From: GBS-DC sp964451985
GTDB taxonomy: Bacteria; Armatimonadota; Fimbriimonadia; Fimbriimonadales; GBS-DC
Reading direction: 5' to 3'
DNA: 64,000 nt
Assembly: GCA_964451985.1 (NCBI GenBank)
Contig: CAYVKB010000001.1
Span: forward strand, 1 to 64,000
In this document: piece after piece, positions 36,084 through 44,478 of the stretch
How the letters are laid out: each line of letters begins with the position of its first letter
Numbering within the stretch: position 1 is the first letter of the stretch
Made by a program: the position numbers and the translations under genes
The notes under the pieces: model-generated
The model's input: the letters and a program-made list of their open reading frames with translations, nothing else
Database searches by the model: none
Told to the model about the DNA's origin: nothing

Positions 36084-37363
36084 TACAGTGGTTTCAGCAC
36101 ACTGACGCCGTCCATATAAGGACGCAACGCCTCGGGGATTACCACGCTGCCGTCTTCCTGTTGGTAGTTCTCCAGTATCGCCGCCATCAGGCGGGGCGTT
36201 GCGACGCCAGAGGCGTTGAGTGTATGCACGAATTCGGGCTTTGCGGTCGGCTCGGGGCGGTAGCGAATGTTCGCCCGACGCGCTTGAAACGCCTCGAAGT
36301 TGCTGCACGACGACACCTCCAGCCACATCTGCACGCCGGGCGACCAGAGTTCCAGGTCGTAGCATTTGGCGGCGGCGAAGCCCAAATCGCCCGTGCATAG
36401 CGCCACGATACGATAGGGCAACTCCAGTCGCTGCAGCACGGTCTCGGCGTCGCGCAGCAGCTTCTCGTGTTCGTCGTAGGAGGTTTCGGGCGTGGTGAAC
36501 TTCACCAGCTCCACCTTGTTGAACTGGTGTAGGCGCAAGAGACCGCGCGTGGCTTTGCCTGCTGCACCTGCCTCACGTCGAAAACAAGGTGAATACGCCG
36601 CCAGGTAAATCGGCAGCTGCTCCACGCTAAGAATTTCCTCACGATAGAGGTTCGTCACAGGCACTTCGGCAGTAGGAATCAGATACAGCGGGTCGTCCGC
36701 GCAGCGGTACATCTCTTCATCGAACTTTGGCAGCTGCCCCGTACCCACCATGATTTCGGGGCGCACTAGAAACGGCGGAAAGATTTCCGTGTAGCCGTGC
36801 TCGCGTGTGTGTAAATCCAGCATAAAGTTAATCAGGGCGCGTTCCAGCCGTGCGCCCAAACCCGTATAGAAATGGAACCCACTGCCACTTACCTTCGCAC
36901 CGCGCTCGAAGTCGATGAGTCCCAGCGCTTCCGCGAGTTCCCAGTGCGGTTTCGGCTTGAATCTCACTGGGTGGGGCTGCCCGCCGCGCCTCACCTCCAC
37001 ATTCTCACTGGCGTCCTTGCCGACAGGGGTGGTGTGGTGGGGGATATTCGGGAACAGCAGCAGTTTCGCCTCGCGCTCGTGTTCAACCGCGCGCCTCTCG
37101 CTCTCAAGTTGCTCGATCTGCGCTTTCAGTTCGCGTAGCTGAGCCAACAGCGGTTCGGCGTCCTCGCCCGCCTTCTTGCGCTGCGGAATCTCTTTGGAGA
37201 CACGGTTCTGTTCGGCGGTGAGGGTCTCCACCTGCGTGGTCAGCTCGCGCCAGCGGGCGTCTAAGGCGAGCCACTCGTCTAAAATCTCCGTTTCATAGCC
37301 GCGTTGGTGTAGCGCCTCGCGCACGAGGTCGGGTTCACTGCGCAGCAGTCGGTAGTCCAGCAT
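36083..37363 (-). CDS. serS: Serine--tRNA ligase
   Basis: 426 residues, full family length. N-terminal antiparallel coiled coil (~30-105) for tRNA binding. Class II motif 2 FRREAGAAGKATRGLLRLHQF and motif 3 LMAAILENYQQEDGS ... VPEALRPY-like sequence are intact. It charges tRNA-Ser. TACAAT lies exactly 7 nt before the ATG (37371-37376), suggesting a leaderless mRNA. Located between argB and the glycosyltransferase on the same strand. Confidence 0.97.
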   Translation of the reverse strand: MLDYRLLRSEPDLVREALHQRGYETEILDEWLALDARWRELTTQVETLTAEQNRVSKEIPQRKKAGEDAEPLLAQLRELKAQIEQLESERRAVEHEREAKLLLFPNIPHHTTPVGKDASENVEVRRGGQPHPVRFKPKPHWELAEALGLIDFERGAKVSGSGFHFYTGLGARLERALINFMLDLHTREHGYTEIFPPFLVRPEIMVGTGQLPKFDEEMYRCADDPLYLIPTAEVPVTNLYREEILSVEQLPIYLAAYSPCFRREAGAAGKATRGLLRLHQFNKVELVKFTTPETSYDEHEKLLRDAETVLQRLELPYRIVALCTGDLGFAAAKCYDLELWSPGVQMWLEVSSCSNFEAFQARRANIRYRPEPTAKPEFVHTLNASGVATPRLMAAILENYQQEDGSVVIPEALRPYMDGVSVLKPL

Positions 37364-37370
37364 AGCAGTA

Positions 37371-37376
37371 ATTGTA
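37371..37376 (-). promoter_or_regulatory. Leaderless-type -10 box of serS (TACAAT-N7-ATG)
   Basis: TACAAT on the minus strand followed by TACTGCT and the serS ATG. No ribosome-binding site can be placed between them. The argB stop lies only 13 bp further upstream, so argB and serS may also be cotranscribed. Confidence 0.6.
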
Positions 37377-37388
37377 CCGTGTGGGGGG

Positions 37389-38249
37389 CTACCGTATCAT
37401 CGTGCCGATGCCCGTGTCGGTGAACACCTCAATCAGCAGCGCGTGCGGGATGCGCCCGTCGATGATGTGCGCGCGTGGGCAGCCCCGCTCCAAAGCGTGC
37501 AAACACGCCTGCAGTTTCGGAATCATGCCTCCTGACACGCGCCCGTTGTTCAGCATTCGTTCTGCCTGCTCGCGCGTGAGTTCAGAAATCAGCGAGTTGG
37601 GTTCGTCGGGGTCGCTCAGCACGCCAGGCACATCGGTCATCAGGATGAACTTCTTCGCGCCTAGCGCGCCCGCCAACGCGCCTGCTGCAAAATCGGCGTT
37701 CAAGTTGTAAGTCGCCCCGTCCGCGCCCAGCCCGATAGGACTTACGACGGGAATATAGCCTCCCTGCAACGCGGCGTACAGCACATCGGGGTTGATGCTC
37801 TCCACTTCGCCTACGAAGCCCAAGTCCACCTCGCTTTGGAGTTTTCGAGCGCGGATAAGTCCGCCATCCTTGCCCGAAATGCCTACGGCACGCCCCCCCT
37901 GCTGCTGGATCAACGCCACCAGACGCGGGTTCGTCTTGCCCGTGAGCGCCATCTCCACCAGTTCCATCGCCTCGGCATCGGTCACACGCAAGCCGTTCAC
38001 GAACTGGGGCTGCAAACCAAGCCGCTTCATTAAATCGGAGATTTCAGGACCGCCGCCATGCACCACCACCGGGCGAATGCCCACGCAGTGCATCAGCACG
38101 AGGTCTTGCATCACCATCGCAGCTGTGGTTTCGCCCATCGCCGCGCCGCCGTACTTCACAACGAAAATGGCTCCGCTCCACTTTTGAATGTAAGGCAACG
38201 CTTGAATCAGTACCTCTGCCTGAAGTTTTGCCGAATCGGGAACGCTCAT
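37389..38249 (-). CDS. argB: Acetylglutamate kinase
   Basis: 286 residues of the amino-acid-kinase fold. VVKYGGAAMG at the start binds ATP phosphates, VVHGGGPEIS binds acetylglutamate, and GGMIPKLQACLHALERG with HIIDGRIPHALLIEVFTD closes the protein. It catalyses the second step of arginine synthesis. No other arg gene is adjacent. Its ATG is divergent from rsmA, with only 20 bp between start codons and overlapping TANNNT boxes. Confidence 0.96.
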   Translation of the reverse strand: MSVPDSAKLQAEVLIQALPYIQKWSGAIFVVKYGGAAMGETTAAMVMQDLVLMHCVGIRPVVVHGGGPEISDLMKRLGLQPQFVNGLRVTDAEAMELVEMALTGKTNPRLVALIQQQGGRAVGISGKDGGLIRARKLQSEVDLGFVGEVESINPDVLYAALQGGYIPVVSPIGLGADGATYNLNADFAAGALAGALGAKKFILMTDVPGVLSDPDEPNSLISELTREQAERMLNNGRVSGGMIPKLQACLHALERGCPRAHIIDGRIPHALLIEVFTDTGIGTMIR

Positions 38250-38269
38250 ACGGTAGACTATTGTACCTG

Positions 38270-39145
38270 ATGAGCGAGGTCAATCCGTTTTCGCTGCGAC
38301 AGATACGCGCCTGGCTGCAGGAGTACCATGTGCGTCCGTCCAAAGGCTGGGGTCAGAACTTTCTGACCGACCGGCGCGTGGCGTTGCGCGTGCTGGACGC
38401 TGCCGACCTGCAGCCGGAGGATGTGATGCTGGAGGTCGGTCCGGGGCTGGGCGCGCTCACACTGCTTGCCGCCGAGCGCGTGCGTCAGGTAATCGCCGTC
38501 GAGGTCGACGCACGCCTTGTGGCGATTCTACAGACCGTCATCGACGAACAGCGCATCTCCAACATCACGATTATTCAGGCGAACGCGCTGAGTCAGTCCA
38601 TCCCCGAGTTGCTGCGGGGCGAGCCAAGGGCGAAAGTGGTTGCGAATATCCCTTACTCCATCACCTCGCCGTTGCTGGAGCATCTGCTGAAATACAAATC
38701 CTACATTCCTGTGATTGTGCTGACGGTGCAGAAAGAGGTTGCCGAGCGGCTGGTCGCCAAGCCACACAGTGTGGCGTATGGCGCACTGAGCTTGTTTGTA
38801 CAGTACCATACGCAAGCGGAGTATCTGGGGCGTGTGCCGAACACGGCATTCTATCCACAGCCAGAAGTGGACTCCGCCATCGTGCGTCTGACGCCCGTGC
38901 CCGACCGCCTACCCCCGCTGGAACAGAAGTGGTTTTTCAAGCTCACGCGCGCGGGGTTTGGCAAGCGGCGCAAAACGCTGCGCAACGCGCTCACCACGCT
39001 GTTCGACGACGCCGACCGCGCCAGCGCAATCCTTAGGCGGGCGAACATCCACACCTCCACTCGCGCCGAAGAACTGGGACTGGAACAGTGGATGAACCTC
39101 GCCCGCGAGACTGTGCGCACGCTCTATCCGGAAGGAGCAGGTTAG
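38270..39145 (+). CDS. rsmA: 16S rRNA dimethyladenosine transferase (RsmA/KsgA)
   Basis: 291 residues from MSEVNPFSLRQIRAWL. An in-frame start 14 codons upstream would overlap argB. GQNFLTD, the SAM-binding EVGPGLGALT and the catalytic NIPYSITSP motif are all present. It dimethylates the two adjacent adenosines near the 3' end of 16S rRNA. TATTGT stands 5 nt and TAGACT 10 nt before the ATG, so the leader must be very short. Confidence 0.95.
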   Translation: MSEVNPFSLRQIRAWLQEYHVRPSKGWGQNFLTDRRVALRVLDAADLQPEDVMLEVGPGLGALTLLAAERVRQVIAVEVDARLVAILQTVIDEQRISNITIIQANALSQSIPELLRGEPRAKVVANIPYSITSPLLEHLLKYKSYIPVIVLTVQKEVAERLVAKPHSVAYGALSLFVQYHTQAEYLGRVPNTAFYPQPEVDSAIVRLTPVPDRLPPLEQKWFFKLTRAGFGKRRKTLRNALTTLFDDADRASAILRRANIHTSTRAEELGLEQWMNLARETVRTLYPEGAG

Positions 39146-39197
39146 CAGTAGAACGAACATAGCGCGTTGCTGAACGAGTAGTGTATACTATCCTGCA

Positions 39198-41246
39198 GTG
39201 CGAGGCGACGCAAAGGCATGGCTGTGGGCAGGCGCGCTGTCGATTCTGTTTGTGGTCGGCACGCTCTATGCGAAAACACTAAACTTCGAGTTCGTATGGG
39301 ACGACAACCAGGTCATCTACGGGCGCGTCGACTACCAATCGCCTGCGCACTGGCTGGAGTCAGTGCGTCAGCCGCTCGATTTCTCGCCCAACTATTTTCG
39401 CCCGCTTGCGCTGAGCAGCCTGCTGGTGCAAATCTGGCTCTGGAAAGACAACCCCGCGCCATTCCACGCTGCGAATGTGCTGATTCATCTGTTGAACACC
39501 ACACTGGTGATGGCGTTGGGACTGCGACTGCTGCGAGGACGTTGGCAAGGGTTATTGGCAGGCGCATTGTACGGTGTGCATCCTGCGCTGATTGAAAGCG
39601 TGGCGTTTGTCTCTTCGCGCTACGACTTGTTGGCGACGCTGTTTCTGCTGACGGCGTTATGGTTGGAGGGGCGATTGCAAGGCAAGGCGCGACTACTTAG
39701 CGTGGGGGGAACGTTTCTGCTTGCGCTATTGTGTAAGGAGATGGCGCTCACGCTGCCGTTGGTGCTGCTGGCATGGCAGGCAGCGCAACTATCCAACGGC
39801 TCGTTTCGGGAACGATTGCATACGCTTTGGCGCACGGAACGTTCACTCTACGCCGTGCTGGGCGTTGTGCTGATCATTTACTTTGGCATCCGTTACGCTG
39901 CGCTGGGCTACTTGTTCACCGCGCCGATTGGCAACGCGCAAATCGAGGCGGGGACACCGCTGCAACATCTCCTGCTGATTGGACGCACACTTGCCACACT
40001 TATAGAACTAACGCTGTTCCCGTTTTTCAGCATCACGGCGGCACACCATTCTGAGCTGCCCATCCCCCTGAACGACGGTTGGGCTTGGGCACAACTGGGC
40101 ATCGCCCTCCTTGTCTTAGGCGGCGTGTTCTGGCTGGCGCGGCAGCATCCACTGTCGGGCGGCTTGGCAATCGCTGCGCTGATTAGCCTGCTGCCCGTGC
40201 TGAACCTGCGTCCGCTGGAGTTCGCGTTCGGACTATTCACGGCGGAACGGTTTCTCACTTTCCCGCTGGCGTTGGTGGTGATAGCACTCGTAGCACGGGC
40301 AGTCCTGTCCGTGCCGTCCACCTCGCAAGCCAACCGTAGCAAGGATAGTCCTACCCGTGCCAACTCACGGGGAGCCTCTCGTTTGGACAGGACCGTCCTT
40401 GCCACGCTGGTTGCACTCCTCTGGGGCGTTGGGCTGATGATTACGACAGCCTACAACCTCCCCAACTGGCGCGACGCGGAGAGCTTCTGGAAGTGGCTCA
40501 CCGTCGCTTCGCCCCACTCGCCGATTGGGTTCAGCAACCTGTCCGATTTATATAACAAAATGGGCAGGCACACTGAAGCGCTGGAGTACGCTGAGAAAGC
40601 AATTCAGGTCGCTCAGCGCAGCGGGATGGGCTACATCAATAAGGGTGTTGCGCTGCTGCGTTTAGGCGACCCCGACGCCGCCATCGCCCTGTTCCGCAAG
40701 GGTGTCGAGGTGGAACCCGACAATATCACAGGCTGGAACAATCTCGGCGTGATGCTCTCCGAGCGGGGTGAACATGACGAGGCGGAGCGGATTATCCGAG
40801 AGCACGTGCTGGGACGCACGCCCAAACATATGGGACATCAGGCGTTAGGGCTGATTTACTCCCGTCGCGCACGATTAGACCTTGCGGAAGAGGAGTTCCA
40901 GAAAGCCCTTGCGCTGATGCTCAACCCTACGGGTTCCGTTGCGGAGGAAGGGCTTCGGCAGCTGCAAATCGCCAACAAGTGGATTGCTGCAGCGCACCAC
41001 TGGATGAATCAGGGCAATCTGGAGCTCGCGCAGACGCACCTGCAAGCCGCCTCCGTACGCGACCCCGACAAAATCGCCTACGGTATCGCACTCAGCCGCC
41101 TGCGCATCCTGCAAAATCGCCCTGCTGAAGCAATTCAAATCCTCGACGAGTTGAAGGCAAGCGGCTACGATGTACCCATCATCGGGCAGCTGCGTCAGGA
41201 AGCGGCGACGATGTTGAAGCGCGGTACATCGCTCCCTTCGAGATAA
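39198..41246 (+). CDS. Multi-span membrane protein with C-terminal TPRs (TMTC-like glycosyltransferase)
   Basis: 682 residues, GTG start with TATACT 8 nt upstream. N-terminal ~430 residues hold about ten helices; the first loop FEFVWDDNQVIYGRVDYQ has the DD pair typical of TMTC/GT-C O-mannosyltransferases, and NYFRPLALSSL follows. Residues ~440-660 are TPRs (YINKGVALLRLGDPDAAIALF). This layout matches eukaryotic TMTC proteins and bacterial homologues. A palindrome-derived insertion of roughly 40 residues (~363-403) interrupts the helical part between two helices without breaking the frame. Confidence 0.82.
   Translation: MRGDAKAWLWAGALSILFVVGTLYAKTLNFEFVWDDNQVIYGRVDYQSPAHWLESVRQPLDFSPNYFRPLALSSLLVQIWLWKDNPAPFHAANVLIHLLNTTLVMALGLRLLRGRWQGLLAGALYGVHPALIESVAFVSSRYDLLATLFLLTALWLEGRLQGKARLLSVGGTFLLALLCKEMALTLPLVLLAWQAAQLSNGSFRERLHTLWRTERSLYAVLGVVLIIYFGIRYAALGYLFTAPIGNAQIEAGTPLQHLLLIGRTLATLIELTLFPFFSITAAHHSELPIPLNDGWAWAQLGIALLVLGGVFWLARQHPLSGGLAIAALISLLPVLNLRPLEFAFGLFTAERFLTFPLALVVIALVARAVLSVPSTSQANRSKDSPTRANSRGASRLDRTVLATLVALLWGVGLMITTAYNLPNWRDAESFWKWLTVASPHSPIGFSNLSDLYNKMGRHTEALEYAEKAIQVAQRSGMGYINKGVALLRLGDPDAAIALFRKGVEVEPDNITGWNNLGVMLSERGEHDEAERIIREHVLGRTPKHMGHQALGLIYSRRARLDLAEEEFQKALALMLNPTGSVAEEGLRQLQIANKWIAAAHHWMNQGNLELAQTHLQAASVRDPDKIAYGIALSRLRILQNRPAEAIQILDELKASGYDVPIIGQLRQEAATMLKRGTSLPSR
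40285..40405. repeat. Palindromic repeat cluster inserted in the TMTC-like gene
   Basis: GCACGGGCAG-TC-CTGTCCGTGC (40293-40314) and further degenerate copies (GCAAGGATAGTCCTACCCGTGC, GGACAGGACCGTCC) sit in frame in coding sequence. The encoded peptide is Ser/Arg/Thr-rich and hydrophilic between two hydrophobic segments. Same family as the intergenic palindromes. Confidence 0.75.
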
Positions 41247-41272
41247 CAAACATCGCAAGGTATCCTATCCCC

Positions 41273-43030
41273 ATGCGCCACTCACCACCCACTCAACGGG
41301 AACTGCTGCAAGCGTTGCAGGCGCGTATTGCGATTCGTTATACCGCGCCGCCAAAACTCACGCTCGGCTTCTACTACGGCTGGTATGGCAACCCCCAAGT
41401 GTCGGGCAAGTGGCTCCACTGGGAAGGCGTAGACCCTCAGCGCAAACAAATCGCCACCTCCACACACTACCCCGTGCTCGGCGCATATGACTCCAACGAC
41501 CCCAAAGTGATTGAGCAGCACTGCCGGTGGGCGCGTGAGGCGCGGCTGGATGGGTTCATCTACTCGTGGTGGGGGATCGAGAGCTATGAGGAGAACCCCT
41601 TACCGCGCCTGCTGGACGCAGCGCAAAAACATAGCCTAAAAGTGTGCTTGTACTATGAGGCCGTACCGCAGCCAGGAGACCCGCGCTCTGTGCTGCCCGA
41701 ATTGCGCTACATCCTGCAAAAATATGCTGCCCATCCCGCCTATTTGAAGGTGGAGGGGCGTCCGGTGCTGTTTGTGTACGTTCGGGCGATGGAGCAGCTG
41801 AGCCTGGCGCAGTGGGCGTGGGCGTTGGAAGCGATACGCAAGGAGTTCCCGCCGGGCATCTGCGCGATAGGCGACTCGTTGGGGCGCAGCACCGCCCGCG
41901 TGTTCGACGGGATTCATACCTACAATCCCGTGCTAGCATTGGAAAACAAACCGCTGGAAGCGATTCAGCCCACGCTGGAAGCCTATTATCGCGAGGCGTT
42001 GCAAGCAGCGGGCACGTTCGGGCGAATTGCGTGTGCCACGATTATCCCCGCCTACGACGACACCAAAATCCGCACGCCGGGCATCCGTACCGACCGATTC
42101 AAGGGCGAGTCGTACCGCAAGCAGTGGCAAGCTGTGCTGAACCTGAATCCCGACTGGACACTGATTACCAGCTTCAACGAGTGGCACGAGGGCAGTGAGA
42201 TTGAACCGTCGGTGGAGCATGGCGAACGAGAGCTGCGTACGACTGCTCAGTTCGCCCCGCGATTCCGCCAATTAGGAGAGCGACCGCGCAAGGCAACACC
42301 GCTGACTGCTCTCCCCAGCGACGCCCTTGCAAAACTGCGCCAGATGTGGCAGGGCAAAACAATAGGGCTGCTGCCCGACGCCCAATCGGAATCTGTGTTC
42401 TGGTTGCTAGATGCGGGCTTGAAAGTGGAAATGCTGGAGCCAGCCGATATAGTTGCGCCGAACCGACTCACACCCGACCGCTACGCTGTGCTGGTGTACG
42501 CAGGGAACGAACATTACAAAGCCACCGTGAACGCGCCGAATGATGTGGATAATGCCCTGCAGGTGTATCTACAGTCGAGGGGCGTGCTGCTAGCGTTGCC
42601 AAGCGCGCCGTTCCCGTTCTTCTATGCGGACGGCAAGGTGGCGTCTCGCGCTGCACTGTTCGGTTTGCCGATTGCAGGCAGCTCTGACCGTCCCCAAGCA
42701 GGCGTGACAGGCTTCGAAACGCCCCCTGAACAGGGCTTACAGTTCCGCCTGAACCGCGCGCTTGTCCCCACATCGGGCGACGCGCGCATCCCATTCCCAG
42801 AGGGAGGCGATCAGCGATGGCGTCCTGCCCTGCGCTCCCTCGCCCCTGCAGGAGCGACCTATACACCCTTAGCCACCCTGTACGACGCACAGAACCGCAA
42901 CTGGGGCGACGGCGCAGTGATTGTCAAACTGCCTTCAGGCGGCACAGTGGGTTATATCTGGTTCCGCCTGCTGGAAACGCCCTACACGCCCATGCTGCTG
43001 GAGGCGATGCTGCGGCTTTCAGTGGAGTAA
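41273..43030 (+). CDS. Glycoside hydrolase family 99-like protein
   Basis: 585 residues. GFYYGWYGNP and YDSNDPKVIEQHCRWAREA open a TIM barrel. WWGIESYE, RPVLFVYVRAM and ITSFNEWHEGSEIEP match the GH99 endo-alpha-mannosidase/mannanase pattern. The C-terminal ~200 residues form a second domain (LLPDAQSESVFWLLDAGLKVE) that looks like a glutamine-amidotransferase-like or beta-galactosidase-trimerisation fold. No signal peptide is obvious. TATCCT lies 6 nt before the ATG. Likely acts on alpha-mannosidic glycans; specificity is inferred. Confidence 0.82.
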   Translation: MRHSPPTQRELLQALQARIAIRYTAPPKLTLGFYYGWYGNPQVSGKWLHWEGVDPQRKQIATSTHYPVLGAYDSNDPKVIEQHCRWAREARLDGFIYSWWGIESYEENPLPRLLDAAQKHSLKVCLYYEAVPQPGDPRSVLPELRYILQKYAAHPAYLKVEGRPVLFVYVRAMEQLSLAQWAWALEAIRKEFPPGICAIGDSLGRSTARVFDGIHTYNPVLALENKPLEAIQPTLEAYYREALQAAGTFGRIACATIIPAYDDTKIRTPGIRTDRFKGESYRKQWQAVLNLNPDWTLITSFNEWHEGSEIEPSVEHGERELRTTAQFAPRFRQLGERPRKATPLTALPSDALAKLRQMWQGKTIGLLPDAQSESVFWLLDAGLKVEMLEPADIVAPNRLTPDRYAVLVYAGNEHYKATVNAPNDVDNALQVYLQSRGVLLALPSAPFPFFYADGKVASRAALFGLPIAGSSDRPQAGVTGFETPPEQGLQFRLNRALVPTSGDARIPFPEGGDQRWRPALRSLAPAGATYTPLATLYDAQNRNWGDGAVIVKLPSGGTVGYIWFRLLETPYTPMLLEAMLRLSVE

Positions 43031-43213
43031 TCAGTGCGTGATAGATTATCTCCTGGTCCTTGTGCCAAGCCAACTGGAGTGAAAAATCTCGCCTCGTCTG
43101 CCGATAATCGGTAGGCAGGATTGGTGGCTTGAGCGTCCCTGCTCAAATACAGCCGTCGGTAGGATACTGACGAACCAGCCCAAGGATTAGGGATAGCCAA
43201 GCCACAAAACTCG

Positions 43214-43235
43214 GCACGGACAGGATTGTCCGTGC
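43214..43235. repeat. Dispersed palindrome upstream of flgB
   Basis: GCACGGACA-GGAT-TGTCCGTGC, perfect 9-bp arms, in the 247-bp gap between the GH99-like gene and flgB. That gap holds no other clear feature apart from a possible -10 near GTAGGATACT (43157-43166), so the flagellar operon promoter probably lies in it. Confidence 0.75.
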
Positions 43236-43277
43236 AACGGAAGGTAGTGTGCATGGACGCGAGAGGAGCGAAGTGGA

Positions 43278-43715
43278 ATGCGAATTACGGGCAATCGGAC
43301 TTTTTGGGACACGCCGACTTTGCAAACGACGGAACGGGCGATGAACCGCGCCACCAACCGCCACAAGATTCTGGCGCATAACTTGGCAAACGCGAACACG
43401 CCGAACTATGTGCGCTTAGACCTACCTGAAGGCGAAACAGCGCCCCCACGCACGATTCAACGCGCAGTTCAGTCAGGTGCACTCCCGCTGCGTACTACGG
43501 ATCCGCGTCATATCAGCCTGCCGAACGCTGCTCAACCCCGCGAGGCGAAGCCCACGCCTCAACCCGCTCCTATGCGCGCGGACGGCAACACGATTGACCC
43601 CGAATACGAGATGGCGCAACTCGCCGAGAACGAACTGCGCTACGCGATGCTGGCGCGAATCGCCAACAGCCAGATACAGGGATTGAGAAATGCAATCCGA
43701 GAAGGACGCCAGTGA
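43278..43715 (+). CDS. flgB: Flagellar basal-body rod protein FlgB
   Basis: 145 residues. Conserved rod-protein N-terminus TERAMNRATNRHKILAHNLANANTPNYVR and a C-terminal helix ending LRNAIREGRQ are complete. Forms the proximal rod joining the MS ring. First gene of the operon, with a GAGAGGAG-type site upstream. Confidence 0.95.
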   Translation: MRITGNRTFWDTPTLQTTERAMNRATNRHKILAHNLANANTPNYVRLDLPEGETAPPRTIQRAVQSGALPLRTTDPRHISLPNAAQPREAKPTPQPAPMRADGNTIDPEYEMAQLAENELRYAMLARIANSQIQGLRNAIREGRQ

Positions 43716-43726
43716 GGAGGTGAACG

Positions 43727-44134
43727 ATGGGACTGATTAGCACACTCCGAGTATCTTCCAGCGGTCTCTCTGCCGAACGGCTGCGGATGGACTTAATCGC
43801 CGACAACTTAGCCAACGCCAACACCACCCGCACGCCTGATGGGCAACCATATCAGCGCAAGGTGGCAATTTTTCAGCCGATTACCCCCACGCCCAGTATG
43901 CCCGGCGGCGTGCGCGTGGCGCAAATCGCAGCCGACAGCACGCCCCTACGGATGGTCTACGAACCCGGGCACCCCGACGCCGACGCCAACGGCTACGTTG
44001 CCTACCCGAACGTGAACATCGTGCATGAAATGGTGGACATGATTACCGCCAGCCGCGCGTATGAGGCGAATATCCAAGCCTTCAACGCCGCGAAAAATAT
44101 GTTCATGCGCACCATCGATATCGGGCGTGTGTGA
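43727..44134 (+). CDS. flgC: Flagellar basal-body rod protein FlgC
   Basis: 135 residues. SSSGLSAERLRMDLIADNLANANTT is the rod signature. The C-terminal YVAYPNVNIVHEMVDMITASRAYEAN motif is complete. Proximal rod component next to FlgB. GAGGAGGTGA lies directly upstream, and flgB ends 11 bp before it. Confidence 0.96.
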   Translation: MGLISTLRVSSSGLSAERLRMDLIADNLANANTTRTPDGQPYQRKVAIFQPITPTPSMPGGVRVAQIAADSTPLRMVYEPGHPDADANGYVAYPNVNIVHEMVDMITASRAYEANIQAFNAAKNMFMRTIDIGRV

Positions 44135-44145
44135 GGTGAACGCCT

Positions 44146-44472
44146 ATGGAAATCAAGGGCATCGTGAAAGACCTACCGCGAATCGAGATTCGGGAAATCC
44201 AACCCCCTAAGTGGTTGCAGTCGCCCGACGCCCCGCAAGCCGACGCACCCCGCGCCGACTTTGGACAGATGTTGCGCGATGTAATTGGGCAGGTGAACGA
44301 TGCACAACAACGCTCAGCGGATTTGGCGCAACGGTTCGCGCGGGGCGAGCCTGTAGACGAGCAGACACTGGTGCTAACGATGGAACGAGCCAGCCTTGCC
44401 TTCCAGCTCACGCTGCAGGTGCGCAATAAAGTTTTAGAAGCGTACCAGGAAGTGATGCGATTGCAGGTGTGA
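44146..44472 (+). CDS. fliE: Flagellar hook-basal body complex protein FliE
   Basis: 108 residues. The C-terminal half has the FliE pattern DFGQMLRDVIGQVNDAQQ-like, then VDEQTLVLTMERASLAFQL and VRNKVLEAYQEVMRLQV. FliE links the MS ring to the rod. Spacing of 11 bp after flgC fits one operon. The N-terminal ~40 residues are variable, as usual. Confidence 0.93.
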   Translation: MEIKGIVKDLPRIEIREIQPPKWLQSPDAPQADAPRADFGQMLRDVIGQVNDAQQRSADLAQRFARGEPVDEQTLVLTMERASLAFQLTLQVRNKVLEAYQEVMRLQV

Positions 44473-44478
44473 TAGTCT